Positions 1 to 6,298 of a stretch of 6,900 nucleotides of DNA are shown piece after piece; within the stretch, counting starts at the first letter, position 1, and every line of letters begins with the position of its first letter. The position numbers were made by a program, and so were the translations under genes. The stretch is from Pseudomonadota bacterium. Lineage in GTDB: Bacteria > Pseudomonadota > Gammaproteobacteria > Xanthomonadales > Xanthomonadaceae. The notes under the pieces were generated by a model. That model had not been told where the DNA came from. It was given only the letters and a program-made list of their open reading frames with translations, and did not search any database. The stretch is taken from NCBI GenBank assembly GCA_023423855.1, contig JAFAEU010000380.1, forward strand, positions 1-6,900, read 5' to 3'.

Positions 1-1328
1 TCGGGATGGCCGAGCGCGCGCATCGCTATGTCTTGCGCGGTCCAGGCGCCGATGCCGGGCAGGGCGGTCCAGCGCGCGACGAAGTCGTCCAGGGTGCGTC
101 CGGCGCGGAAATCGACGCGGCCATCGACGACCGCCTGCGCGATCGTGCGGATCGTCGCGGCGCGTGCGGCGGTCAATCCGATGCCGGCGAGATCGGCGTC
201 GGCCAGGCGCTCGGGCGTCGGGAAGAAATGCTGCAGGCCGGTCGCGGCGAAGGTTTCGGGCAGGGGCGTGCCGAAGCGCTCGGCCAGCCGCGCGGTCACC
301 GTGCGCGCGGCGGCGACACTGACCTGCTGTCCGACCACCGCGCGCACCGCGATCTCGAAGCCGTCCCAGCCGCTGGGCAGGCGCAATCCCGGCCGCTTGC
401 GCAGCAGCGCGCGCAGGCGCGCATCGCGCGACAGGGTGGCGCCGATGGTCTGCGGATCGGCATCGAGGTCGAACATCCTGCGCACGCGCTCGACCAGCCC
501 CAGCAGCTGCGACGGCGGGCAGCCGTGCAGCTCCAGCTTCAGCGCATGGCTTTGGCCGCCGTCGCCGTCCGGCCAGGCGCTGACGCGCAGCCAGCCGGGC
601 GCGGCGGCATCGCCGATCACGCGCAGGTAGGCCCGTGCATCGACGGCTTCCACCCCGGGCAGCGCGCGCCCGCGCAGGAAATCCAGCATCGCCGCGAAAT
701 CGTAGGGCGGGCGATAGTGCAGGCGCAGCGCCAGCACGTCGCCCCCGGCCGTCCGCGGCCGCTGGCGCAGGTCGCGCGGCGCCATGCGGTAGGCCTCGCG
801 GAAGGTCGTGTTGAAGCGGCGCAGGCTGCCGAAGCCCGCGGCGAGCGCGATTTCGGTGATCGGCAGCGCCGTTTCGGTCAGCAGCTGTTTCGCGAACAGC
901 AGGCGCCGGGTGCCGTGCACGCCGATCGGCGGCGCGCCGAGGCGTTCGACGAACAGTCGCCGCAGCTGCCGTTCGCCGACGTGCACGCGCCCGGCCAGCG
1001 CCGATAGCGACTGCCCGGCGAGGAAGCCGTGGTCGATCAGCTTCAACGCGCGCGCGACCGTTTCGTCGCCGCGCCGCCAGGCGCCGTCGGCGGGCGACAG
1101 CTCCGGCCGGCAGCGCAGGCAGGGACGGTAGCCCGCGGCTTCCGCGGCGGCGGCGTTCGCGTAGTAGGCGACGTTGCGCGACTTCGCCGGCGGCGCCGGG
1201 CAGGTCGGGCGGCAGTAGATGCCGGTGCTCGACACCGCGGTGAAGAACAGGCCGTCGAAGCGCGGGTCGCGGCTCAGGCGCGCCTGTTCGCAGATGGCCG
1301 GATCGGGCAGGGCGACGGGATTCGACAT
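1..1328 (-). CDS. alkA: Ada/AlkA-type bifunctional regulator and DNA-3-methyladenine glycosylase II (3'-partial)
   Basis: Reading the minus strand from the ATG at 1328-1326 gives 442 codons with no stop before the window edge. Residues about 10-80 are an Ada-type zinc domain: C39, C43, C70 and C73 have the same spacing as E. coli Ada C38/C42/C69/C72, so C39 is the expected methylphosphotriester acceptor. Residues about 88-190 are an AraC-type helix-turn-helix region (ITEIALAAGFGSLRRFNTTF). Residues about 198-310 match the AlkA N-terminal domain. Residues about 320-442 are the HhH-GPD glycosylase, with VVGQQVSVAAA and the hairpin LPGIGAWTAQDIAMRALG. By family knowledge it senses alkylated DNA, activates transcription and excises alkylated bases. 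The catalytic Asp is expected just past the edge, so an intact active site is not shown. An O6-methyltransferase domain is not visible. The start is supported by the -10-like hexamer at 1335-1340. Confidence 0.93.
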   Translation of the reverse strand, partial: MSNPVALPDPAICEQARLSRDPRFDGLFFTAVSSTGIYCRPTCPAPPAKSRNVAYYANAAAAEAAGYRPCLRCRPELSPADGAWRRGDETVARALKLIDHGFLAGQSLSALAGRVHVGERQLRRLFVERLGAPPIGVHGTRRLLFAKQLLTETALPITEIALAAGFGSLRRFNTTFREAYRMAPRDLRQRPRTAGGDVLALRLHYRPPYDFAAMLDFLRGRALPGVEAVDARAYLRVIGDAAAPGWLRVSAWPDGDGGQSHALKLELHGCPPSQLLGLVERVRRMFDLDADPQTIGATLSRDARLRALLRKRPGLRLPSGWDGFEIAVRAVVGQQVSVAAARTVTARLAERFGTPLPETFAATGLQHFFPTPERLADADLAGIGLTAARAATIRTIAQAVVDGRVDFRAGRTLDDFVARWTALPGIGAWTAQDIAMRALGHP

Positions 1329-1334
1329 GGGCGC

Positions 1335-1340
1335 AGTCTA
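1335..1340 (-). promoter_or_regulatory. -10-like hexamer of the Ada/AlkA gene, probable leaderless start
   Basis: On the minus strand TAGACT is followed by GCGCCC and then the ATG, leaving 6 nt between hexamer and start codon. That spacing places the transcription start at or next to the A of the ATG, and there is no Shine-Dalgarno sequence. No convincing -35 box is seen. The same spacing recurs at the next two minus-strand genes. Confidence 0.55.
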
Positions 1341-1431
1341 GCGCCGGGAGCGGTGCTGGACTCGCCGTTTTCGGACATCAATGCCGGGGATCGCAGGGTC
1401 CGGGTCGGATCGTCCCGGGAGCCCAGCAGGT

Positions 1432-1540
1432 TGTCATCCCGAGCCCATCGGCTGGGCTCAGGGCGGGCTCCGCGAGGGATCTGCTTTCAGGCGCCATGCC
1501 TGCGCACCGGACGAGATCCCTCGCTGCGCTCGGGATGACA
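1432..1540. repeat. Palindromic intergenic repeat, copy 1
   Basis: The outer arms TGTCATCCCGAGC (1432-1444) and GCTCGGGATGACA (1528-1540) are a perfect 13-bp inverted repeat. Inside are an arm hairpin GAGCCCA/TGGGCTC (1441-1447/1453-1459), a second 11-bp stem GCGAGGGATCT/AGATCCCTCGC (1472-1482/1514-1524) and a small apical stem CAGGC/GCCTG (1488-1492/1498-1502). It can fold into a branched cruciform. It lies downstream of the NPP stop and upstream of the Ada/AlkA promoter. It carries no coding sequence, so it resembles a REP/MITE-like dispersed element. It could also end transcription of the NPP gene. A copy elsewhere in this window (2918-3027) supports repeat status. Confidence 0.8.
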
Positions 1541-1576
1541 CATCGATTTTGCTGATCGCTCCGGGATGTGTTCCCT

Positions 1577-2860
1577 TCAGTCGGAACCGGCGTCGCGCAG
1601 CGCCGGCCGCAGCGGTTCGATCGAACCGTCGTTCGGCGCCGGCTCGACGCCGAGCAGGCGCGCCAGCAGCGGGTAGACGTCGACGTTGTCGAAGGCGGGA
1701 AGCACCACGCCCTCGCGGAACGACGGCCCCGCCGCGACGAACAGGGCGTGCATCGACGGCAGCGCCGGATCGTAGCCGTGCGAACCGCGCTCGTGCGCGG
1801 GGCGCCTGGCGGTCGCCGCGCGCGGCAGCATGTCCCAGCCCTCGTGCATCTGGCAGACGATCGGCGCGACGCGCGGATGGCTGCCGTAGTGCCAGCGCGC
1901 GGGGAGTTCGCCCTTGCGCCAGCAGTCGTACTGCGCTTGCGCGCCGAGCAGCTTCTGTTCGACCCGTGTCTCGAACCCGGCGTTCGGCACCACCTGGACC
2001 ACCTGGCCGGTGCTCACCACCGTCGCTTCCTCGCGCGACACCACGTCTTCCACCACCACCCACTGCCCGGGCGGCACCGTGGCCATGCCGTGGTCGGACA
2101 CCACGATCAGGTCGACGTCGTCGCGCAACCCGCGCGCCTGCAGGCCGTGCAGCAGGCGCCCGAGCGCGGCGTCGACCGTGCGCACCGCCGCCTGCGCCTG
2201 CAGCGAGTCCGGCCCGTATTCGTGCGCCTGCTTGTCGACGGTCTCGAAGTACAGCGTCACCAGCCGCGGGCGCGTGGCCCGGTCCTCCGACAGCCAGTCG
2301 AGTACGGTGTCGACGCGGACCTCGAGCGGCAGGGTGTCGCTGTCGACGTACTCGGTCCAGCGGGTCGGGCGGAGGCCGGCGATCTCCGCCTCACTGCCCG
2401 GCCAGTACAGCGTCGCGCTGCGCAGGCCCGCCTTTTCCGCACGCACCCAGATCGGCTCGCCTCCCCACCAGCGCGAATCGCCGACCGCGGCGCGGTTGGA
2501 CAGCCAGAAGCCGCCTTCGATCGTCGCGTCGCGCATCGTGTTGTGGACGATGCCGTGGCGATCGGGTCGCAGCCCGGTGACCAGCGTGTAGTGGTTCGGG
2601 AACGTCAGCGAGGGATACGAGGGATTCATCCACTCCGCGCGCACGCCTTCGCTTGCGATGCGCGACAGCGCCGGGGCGATGCCGGCATCGAGGTAGCGGG
2701 GATGGAAGCCGTCGAGGGAGACCAGCAGCACGGCGTGCGCGTGGGCGTCCGCTGCCCGGGATGCAGGCATCGACGGCGTCATCGCGCAGGCCGCCAGCAC
2801 GCAGGCCAGCAATGCCGTCAGCAGGAACCGCGGCGGCAGGAGGCGGGATGGAAAATGCAT
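1577..2860 (-). CDS. Ectonucleotide pyrophosphatase/phosphodiesterase (NPP family), predicted lipoprotein
   Basis: This 427-residue member of the alkaline phosphatase superfamily hydrolyses nucleotide phosphodiester or pyrophosphate bonds (e.g. NTP to NMP plus pyrophosphate) with two zinc ions. All expected active-site residues are present: D50 in LLVSLDG, nucleophile T86 in SYPSLTFPNH, N107, D209 and H213 (ETVDKQAHEYG), D256-H257 (VVSDHGM) and H361 (RGSHGYDPALPS). These align by small constant offsets with the residues I recall for Xanthomonas citri NPP (D54, T90, N111, D210, H214, D257, H258, H363). C312 and C336 may form a disulfide. The N-terminus has a hydrophobic segment (about 11-24) ending in lipobox LAAC with C25. 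A following Ala favours outer-membrane anchoring, facing the periplasm or cell surface. The length is normal for the bacterial branch. The start is set by the signal peptide and by TATCAT 6 nt upstream. The physiological substrate is not shown. Confidence 0.95.
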   Translation of the reverse strand: MHFPSRLLPPRFLLTALLACVLAACAMTPSMPASRAADAHAHAVLLVSLDGFHPRYLDAGIAPALSRIASEGVRAEWMNPSYPSLTFPNHYTLVTGLRPDRHGIVHNTMRDATIEGGFWLSNRAAVGDSRWWGGEPIWVRAEKAGLRSATLYWPGSEAEIAGLRPTRWTEYVDSDTLPLEVRVDTVLDWLSEDRATRPRLVTLYFETVDKQAHEYGPDSLQAQAAVRTVDAALGRLLHGLQARGLRDDVDLIVVSDHGMATVPPGQWVVVEDVVSREEATVVSTGQVVQVVPNAGFETRVEQKLLGAQAQYDCWRKGELPARWHYGSHPRVAPIVCQMHEGWDMLPRAATARRPAHERGSHGYDPALPSMHALFVAAGPSFREGVVLPAFDNVDVYPLLARLLGVEPAPNDGSIEPLRPALRDAGSD

Positions 2861-2866
2861 GGCCCG

Positions 2867-2872
2867 ATGATA
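2867..2872 (-). promoter_or_regulatory. -10-like hexamer of the NPP gene, probable leaderless start
   Basis: The minus strand reads TATCAT, then CGGGCC, then the ATG at 2860. The 6-nt gap is too short for a leader with a ribosome binding site, so a leaderless mRNA is inferred. The -35 region (around CACAAG at 17-bp spacing) is a poor match to TTGACA. Confidence 0.6.
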
Positions 2873-2900
2873 AGGGCAGGAGATGACGGCTTGTGGGAAC

Positions 2901-2917
2901 CTCCGGGAATCCCGGAG
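2901..2917. repeat. Perfect short hairpin abutting repeat copy 2
   Basis: CTCCGGG (2901-2907), loop AAT, CCCGGAG (2911-2917) is a 7-bp perfect stem directly next to the left end of the palindromic repeat. It is 29-45 bp upstream of the NPP -10 hexamer. There is no T-tract on either side, so it is not a canonical terminator. It could be part of the repeat, a transcription-factor site upstream of the NPP promoter, or chance in GC-rich DNA. Confidence 0.5.
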
Positions 2918-3027
2918 TTGTCATTTCGACCCCGGACTTGATCCGGGGGAGAAATCTTGCTTTCCAAGCGCTTGGATTGACCGGCTTCGCCGTTGCAAAG
3001 CGCCTCTCGCTACGCTCGAAATGACAA
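2918..3027. repeat. Palindromic intergenic repeat, copy 2
   Basis: The outer arms TTGTCATTTCGA (2918-2929) and TCGAAATGACAA (3016-3027) are a perfect 12-bp inverted repeat. As in copy 1, a hairpin arm follows the left end: CCCCGGA/TCCGGGG (2930-2936/2942-2948). The interior holds the 12-bp palindrome CCAAGCGCTTGG (2964-2975) and the small stem CGGC/GCCG (2982-2985/2989-2992). The last 21 nt (3006-3026) match those of copy 1 (1520-1540) at 18 positions. The element fills most of the gap between the ThuA-gene stop and the NPP promoter. The CCCCGGACTTGATCCGGGG arm resembles a sequence I recognise from dispersed repeats in GC-rich proteobacteria. Confidence 0.8.
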
Positions 3028-3051
3028 TTTTCAGAAGTCCCCTTGTGCCGG

Positions 3052-3825
3052 CTAGCAGTCGTCCGATTGCCCGGTGGCGTGGCGCAGTCCGCGCAGCAGG
3101 TGCGCGCGGAACCTCGCATCGGCGTAGATCGTGCGGTCGTGGCCCAGGCCGGTGTACCAGGCGCGACCGCCGAAGCGCGCGTGGCACCACGCGATCGGGT
3201 GGTCCTCGCCCATCGTGCCGCCGTCGTACATGCTTTCGTCGACGGTGGCGACCACGTCCACGAACGGTCGCGGATTGCGGCGGTAGTTGTACAACTCGTC
3301 GGTGATATGCCAATCGGCCGCGCCCGCAAGCTCGCGCCCTGCCTCGAAGCGCATGCTGGACGCCTGCAGCCCGGGCGGATGGCTCTCGAACCAGGCGCCG
3401 ACCAGTTCACCGTACCAGGGCCAGTCGTAGGCGGTGTCGGCCGCGGAATGCACGCCGAGGAAGCCGCCGCCGGCGCGCACGTAGCGCTCGAACGCGGCGC
3501 GCTGCGCGGGATCGAGGATCGGGCCTGAGGTGTTGACGAAGGCGACCGCGTCGAAGCCTGTGAGCGTCGCATCGGTGAACAGCGCCGGATCCTCGCTGTG
3601 CACGATGTCGTAGCCCGCCTCGGCGGCGAGTCTGCGCACGGCGTCCACGGCGACCGGAATCGAATCGTGGCGCCAGCCCTGCGTTTGGGTATACACGGCG
3701 ATGCGCGGGCGCTCGGCCGGGATCGCGGCCGGCGAACGGTTTGCAGGGGAGGGCGTCGTGGCGCAGCCGGCCAGCAGCAGCGCGAGCAGCGACGATGTGG
3801 AGAAGGCGCGGTGCGGGCCGGTCAT
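3052..3825 (-). CDS. ThuA-domain lipoprotein
   Basis: This 257-residue protein has an N-terminal hydrophobic stretch (about 11-20) and lipobox LAGC with C21, so it is probably a lipid-anchored envelope protein. The rest, from about residue 40, is one ThuA-like domain with a class I glutamine-amidotransferase-like flavodoxin fold. Recognisable family blocks are RIAVYTQTQGWRHDSI (41-56), FDAVAFVNTSG (91-101), GGGFLGVHSAADT (119-131), DWHITDELY (171-179), EDHPIAWCH (207-215) and RAWYTGLGHD (221-230), with a C-terminal FRAHLLRGLRHA. ThuA was first linked to trehalose/disaccharide use in rhizobia. Secreted or lipidated homologues often accompany sugar or glycoside metabolism, but no sugar gene is present here, so the substrate stays open. 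The start at 3825 gives a clean signal peptide and sits 6 nt after TATCAT. The longer open frame to 4161 would bury that signal and is rejected. Confidence 0.9.
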   Translation of the reverse strand: MTGPHRAFSTSSLLALLLAGCATTPSPANRSPAAIPAERPRIAVYTQTQGWRHDSIPVAVDAVRRLAAEAGYDIVHSEDPALFTDATLTGFDAVAFVNTSGPILDPAQRAAFERYVRAGGGFLGVHSAADTAYDWPWYGELVGAWFESHPPGLQASSMRFEAGRELAGAADWHITDELYNYRRNPRPFVDVVATVDESMYDGGTMGEDHPIAWCHARFGGRAWYTGLGHDRTIYADARFRAHLLRGLRHATGQSDDC

Positions 3826-3831
3826 CGGCGC

Positions 3832-3837
3832 ATGATA
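3832..3837 (-). promoter_or_regulatory. -10-like hexamer of the ThuA-domain gene, probable leaderless start
   Basis: The minus strand reads TATCAT, then GCGCCG, then the ATG at 3825. This has the same hexamer and 6-nt spacing as the NPP gene. No Shine-Dalgarno lies between hexamer and start, and no clear -35 box is seen. It belongs to a divergent intergenic region (3826-4085) shared with the plus-strand plug-like gene. Apart from the promoters and a few short GC-rich inverted repeats, that region shows nothing I can name. Confidence 0.6.
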
Positions 3838-4009
3838 GTGCGTCGGCCATCCTCCAGGCGCCGCCGCGGTGGCGCGTGCATGCCGTTGTACGGAAGCGTC
3901 CCGGCGCGGTCGGCTGCCGGCAATACCGGGAGCGCCGGGCGCATTCATGAACGGGCGCGGCATGGCCTGCCCGCCCGCCACGCTGACGACGGTCTGAACT
4001 GCACGCGCG

Positions 4010-4044
4010 CAATGCATTGAATCGACGTTGTTTGCGCGTATGTT
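4010..4044 (+). promoter_or_regulatory. Sigma-70-type promoter of the plug-like gene, with a palindrome over the -35
   Basis: TTGAAT (4017-4022) and TATGTT (4039-4044) are separated by 16 bp and match the -35 and -10 consensus reasonably well. The predicted transcript starts near 4051, giving a leader of about 35 nt. The 10-bp perfect palindrome CAATGCATTG (4010-4019) overlaps the left edge of the -35 box and could be an operator half-site or chance. Confidence 0.6.
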
Positions 4045-4075
4045 GTCGGGTGGCCATCTGGCCGGAATTCGCCAT

Positions 4076-4080
4076 GAGGT
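4076..4080 (+). promoter_or_regulatory. Shine-Dalgarno that decides the start of the plug-like gene
   Basis: GAGGT lies 5 nt before the ATG at 4086. This favours that start over the upstream in-frame ATG at 4074 and TTG at 4017. The TTG overlaps the -35 box, so it cannot be a start for a transcript from this promoter. Confidence 0.7.
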
Positions 4081-4085
4081 ACGCC

Positions 4086-4400
4086 ATGAAACATCGCCTG
4101 ATGACCGCCCTGCTCGTCGGGGCCGCATTCGCCGTCGCCGTGCCCGCCACCGCCTTCGCACAGGACGAGGAACTGGAGGAGTCCGGCAGGTCCGCGGCGA
4201 AGAAGAAGGCCGATCCCGACGACCGCTTCTGCATCAAGGAGACCGGCTCGCGTATCGTCGCCACGCGCAACAAGTCGAAGAAGTCGGACGAGGAATGCGT
4301 GAATGCCGCGGGTCGCGTCTATACCCGCGAGGACATCGAAAGCACGGGTTCGGCCGACCTGCGCGACGCGCTGCGCCGCCTGGATCCGTCGATCCGCTGA
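4086..4400 (+). CDS. Small secreted protein resembling an isolated TonB-receptor plug segment
   Basis: The product is 104 residues. Residues 1-25 are a classic Sec signal peptide (MKHR, hydrophobic core, then ATAFA) with predicted cleavage before QDEE, leaving about 79 residues. A charged linker ([19 protein letters not shown]) leads to [13 protein letters not shown] (49-61) and, after a Lys/Glu-rich loop with C71, to [13 protein letters not shown] (76-88) and [14 protein letters not shown] (90-103). Together TGSRI, about 20 residues, then V-x-T-x-EDI-x-x-TG and an amphipathic ALRRL helix follow the order at the start of TonB-dependent-receptor plug domains. C49 and C71 could form a disulfide in the periplasm. 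No beta-barrel follows: the stop is clean and a terminator comes 26 bp later. I recognise no named family. The alternative is a lineage-specific hypothetical protein whose plug likeness is convergent. Secretion is well supported, but function is unknown. Confidence 0.8.
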   Translation: MKHRLMTALLVGAAFAVAVPATAFAQDEELEESGRSAAKKKADPDDRFCIKETGSRIVATRNKSKKSDEECVNAAGRVYTREDIESTGSADLRDALRRLDPSIR

Positions 4401-4426
4401 TTCCGCGTCGCCAACCGGAACCACGG

Positions 4427-4451
4427 GCGCCCGGCATTGCCGGGCGCTTTT
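4427..4451 (+). terminator. Rho-independent terminator of the plug-like gene
   Basis: GCGCCCGGC (4427-4435), loop ATT, GCCGGGCGC (4439-4447) is a perfect 9-bp GC-rich stem followed by TTTT (4448-4451). It begins 26 bp after the stop codon at 4400, separating this gene transcriptionally from hutU. Confidence 0.88.
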
Positions 4452-4513
4452 CGTTGGCCGTGGGTCGCGCCTGCAGTCGCGGCCCAGGCGCCCGGCCGGG
4501 CAAGGCGAAGTGC

Positions 4514-4540
4514 GATAATCCGCGCCTCGCTTTCCCGGAG
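4514..4540 (+). promoter_or_regulatory. hutU -10 element and Shine-Dalgarno
   Basis: GATAAT (4514-4519) is a good -10 hexamer. No convincing -35 box is present at 16-18 bp upstream, which suggests activator dependence or a weak promoter. GGAG (4537-4540) lies 6 nt before the ATG at 4547 and decides the start. Unlike the three minus-strand genes, this one has a leader. I found no obvious HutC-type operator palindrome between 4452 and 4546. Confidence 0.6.
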
Positions 4541-4546
4541 CACGCC

Positions 4547-6220
4547 ATGGCCGCCGACGCGTCCCGCCACGACCCCTCCCGAACCATCCGCGCCCCGCGC
4601 GGCAACGCGCTGAGCTGCCGCAGCTGGCTGACCGAAGCGCCGTTCCGGATGCTGCAGAACAACCTCGATCCAGACGTGGCCGAGCGTCCCGGGGACCTCG
4701 TCGTCTACGGCGGCATCGGCCGCGCCGCGCGCGACTGGGCCTGCTTCGATGCGATCCTGGAAACGCTGAAGATCCTCGGCGACGACGAGACCCTGCTGGT
4801 GCAGTCCGGCAAGCCGGTCGGCGTGTTTCCCACGCACCCGGATGCGCCGCGCGTGCTGATCGCCAACTCCAACCTCGTGCGGCACTGGGCGACGTGGGAG
4901 CACTTCAACGAGCTCGACCGCAAGGGCCTGATGATGTACGGCCAGATGACGGCCGGCTCGTGGATCTACATCGGCTCGCAGGGCATCGTGCAGGGCACCT
5001 ACGAGACCTTCGTCGAGATGGGTCGCCAGCACTACGGCGGCAGCCTCAAGGGCAGGTGGATCCTCACCGCCGGCCTCGGCGGCATGGGCGGTGCGCAGCC
5101 GCTGGCCGCGTCGCTGGCCGGTGCCTGCAGCCTGACCATCGAATGCAGGCAGGCCAGCATCGACTTCCGCCTGCGCACGCGCTACGTCGACGAGCAGGCG
5201 AGCGACCTCGACGACGCGCTCGCGCGCATCGAGCGCTACACGAAGGCGGGTGACGCGAAATCCATCGCGCTGCTCGGCAATGCCGCCGAAGTCCTGCCGG
5301 AAATGGTGAAGCGCGGCGTGCGCCCGGACTGCGTCACCGACCAGACCAGCGCGCACGATCCCGTGCACGGCTACCTGCCGGTCGGGTGGACGGTCGAACA
5401 GTGGCTGGACGAACAGAAGGCGAATCCGGACCAGGTGCGCGACGCCGCGAAGCAGTCGATGCGCACGCACGTCGAGGCGATGCTCGCCTTCCACGCGCAG
5501 GGCATCCCGACCGTCGACTACGGCAACAACATCCGCCAGATGGCCAGGGACGAAGGCTGCGCCAACGCCTTCGACTTCCCCGGCTTCGTGCCCGCCTACG
5601 TGCGTCCGTTGTTCTGCCGTGGCATCGGCCCGTTCCGCTGGGTGGCGCTGTCGGGCGATCCGGAAGACATCTACAGGACCGATGCGAAGGTCAAGGAGCT
5701 GATCCCGGACGATCCGCACCTGCATCGCTGGTTGGACATGGCGCGCGAGCGCATCAGTTTCCAGGGCTTGCCGGCGCGCATCTGCTGGGTGGGGCTGGGG
5801 CTGCGCGACAAGCTTGGCCTTGCCTTCAACGAAATGGTGCGCAACGGCGAATTGAAGGCGCCCATCGTGATCGGCCGCGATCATCTGGATTCGGGCAGCG
5901 TGGCCTCGCCCAACCGCGAAACCGAAGCCATGCGCGATGGCTCGGATGCCGTCTCCGACTGGCCGCTGCTCAACGCCATGCTCAACGTGGCCGGTGGCGC
6001 GACGTGGGTGTCGCTGCACCACGGTGGCGGTGTCGGCATGGGGTATTCGCAGCATTCGGGCGTGGTCATCGTCTGCGATGGCACCGAGGCGGCCGACAGG
6101 CGGATTGCACGGGTGCTCTGGAACGATCCGGGTACTGGCGTCATGCGGCATGCCGATGCCGGTTACGACATCGCCAGGACAGGTGCGAAAGAGCAGGGGT
6201 TGAAGCTGCCGATGCCCTGA
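4547..6220 (+). CDS. hutU: Urocanate hydratase (urocanase)
   Basis: This 557-residue cytoplasmic enzyme performs the second step of histidine degradation, converting urocanate to 4-imidazolone-5-propionate with tightly bound NAD+ acting as an electrophile. Its length equals the usual bacterial size. The urocanase signature [10 protein letters not shown] is at 405-414. Its C413 corresponds to the active-site cysteine known as C410 in Pseudomonas putida. The NAD-binding glycine-rich turn is [11 protein letters not shown] (174-184). Other strong family blocks are [14 protein letters not shown] (51-64), [14 protein letters not shown] (265-278), [11 protein letters not shown] (323-333), [20 protein letters not shown] (356-375) and [18 protein letters not shown] (488-505). 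The start gives [13 protein letters not shown] near the N-terminus, as is normal. The frame is open upstream to 4028 but lacks family similarity and crosses the terminator. No hutH, hutI, hutG or hutC is present nearby. The gene downstream is convergent, so hutU appears to be the last or only hut gene in its unit. Confidence 0.98.
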   Translation: MAADASRHDPSRTIRAPRGNALSCRSWLTEAPFRMLQNNLDPDVAERPGDLVVYGGIGRAARDWACFDAILETLKILGDDETLLVQSGKPVGVFPTHPDAPRVLIANSNLVRHWATWEHFNELDRKGLMMYGQMTAGSWIYIGSQGIVQGTYETFVEMGRQHYGGSLKGRWILTAGLGGMGGAQPLAASLAGACSLTIECRQASIDFRLRTRYVDEQASDLDDALARIERYTKAGDAKSIALLGNAAEVLPEMVKRGVRPDCVTDQTSAHDPVHGYLPVGWTVEQWLDEQKANPDQVRDAAKQSMRTHVEAMLAFHAQGIPTVDYGNNIRQMARDEGCANAFDFPGFVPAYVRPLFCRGIGPFRWVALSGDPEDIYRTDAKVKELIPDDPHLHRWLDMARERISFQGLPARICWVGLGLRDKLGLAFNEMVRNGELKAPIVIGRDHLDSGSVASPNRETEAMRDGSDAVSDWPLLNAMLNVAGGATWVSLHHGGGVGMGYSQHSGVVIVCDGTEAADRRIARVLWNDPGTGVMRHADAGYDIARTGAKEQGLKLPMP

Positions 6221-6298
6221 AGGCAGGCGGTGGCTCTTGTTGGTGCTGGCGCGCTTGCGGCAACCGGCGCCGGACTGACCCGCGGCGCCTTGCAGGTT
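6221..6298. other. Convergent intergenic spacer between hutU and the RES gene
   Basis: These 78 bp separate the two facing stop codons. They contain GC-rich short inverted repeats (GGCGCC occurs twice) but no clean stem with a T-tract in either direction. Termination of hutU and of the RES gene is therefore not explained by a visible intrinsic terminator. Confidence 0.5.

Noticed and set aside
6..1007. Long plus-strand open frame of 333 codons
   Set aside because: It is antisense to the Ada/AlkA gene, whose reading shows the complete zinc-cysteine set and HhH motif. The plus product is low-complexity Arg/Ala/Gln-rich, typical of a GC-rich shadow frame.
1432..1540. Insertion sequence or CRISPR-like repeat
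   Set aside because: There is no transposase frame, no regular spacing and no repeated unit with spacers. The structure is a single palindromic element with one related copy elsewhere.
1568..2941. Plus-strand open frame of 457 codons opposite the NPP gene
   Set aside because: The minus-strand frame carries every NPP catalytic residue. The plus frame is His/Arg/Ala-rich with no recognisable domain and runs through the promoter of the NPP gene.
3838..4009. Possible small RNA or gene in the divergent intergenic region
   Set aside because: Only short GC-rich inverted repeats are visible, with no promoter-terminator pair and no coding frame with a ribosome binding site.
3826..4161. Upstream extension of the ThuA-domain gene to an ATG at 4161
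   Set aside because: The added residues are Arg-rich with no similarity to any family I know, would displace the lipoprotein signal from the N-terminus, and run antisense through the promoter and start of the plug-like gene.
4028..4546. Upstream extension of hutU in the same open frame
   Set aside because: It passes through the plug-like gene in another frame and through the terminator. The urocanase N-terminus and a Shine-Dalgarno fit the ATG at 4547.
4319..6151. Minus-strand open frame of 610 codons opposite hutU
   Set aside because: hutU is unmistakable on the plus strand. The antisense frame has no domain and crosses the terminator and hutU promoter.
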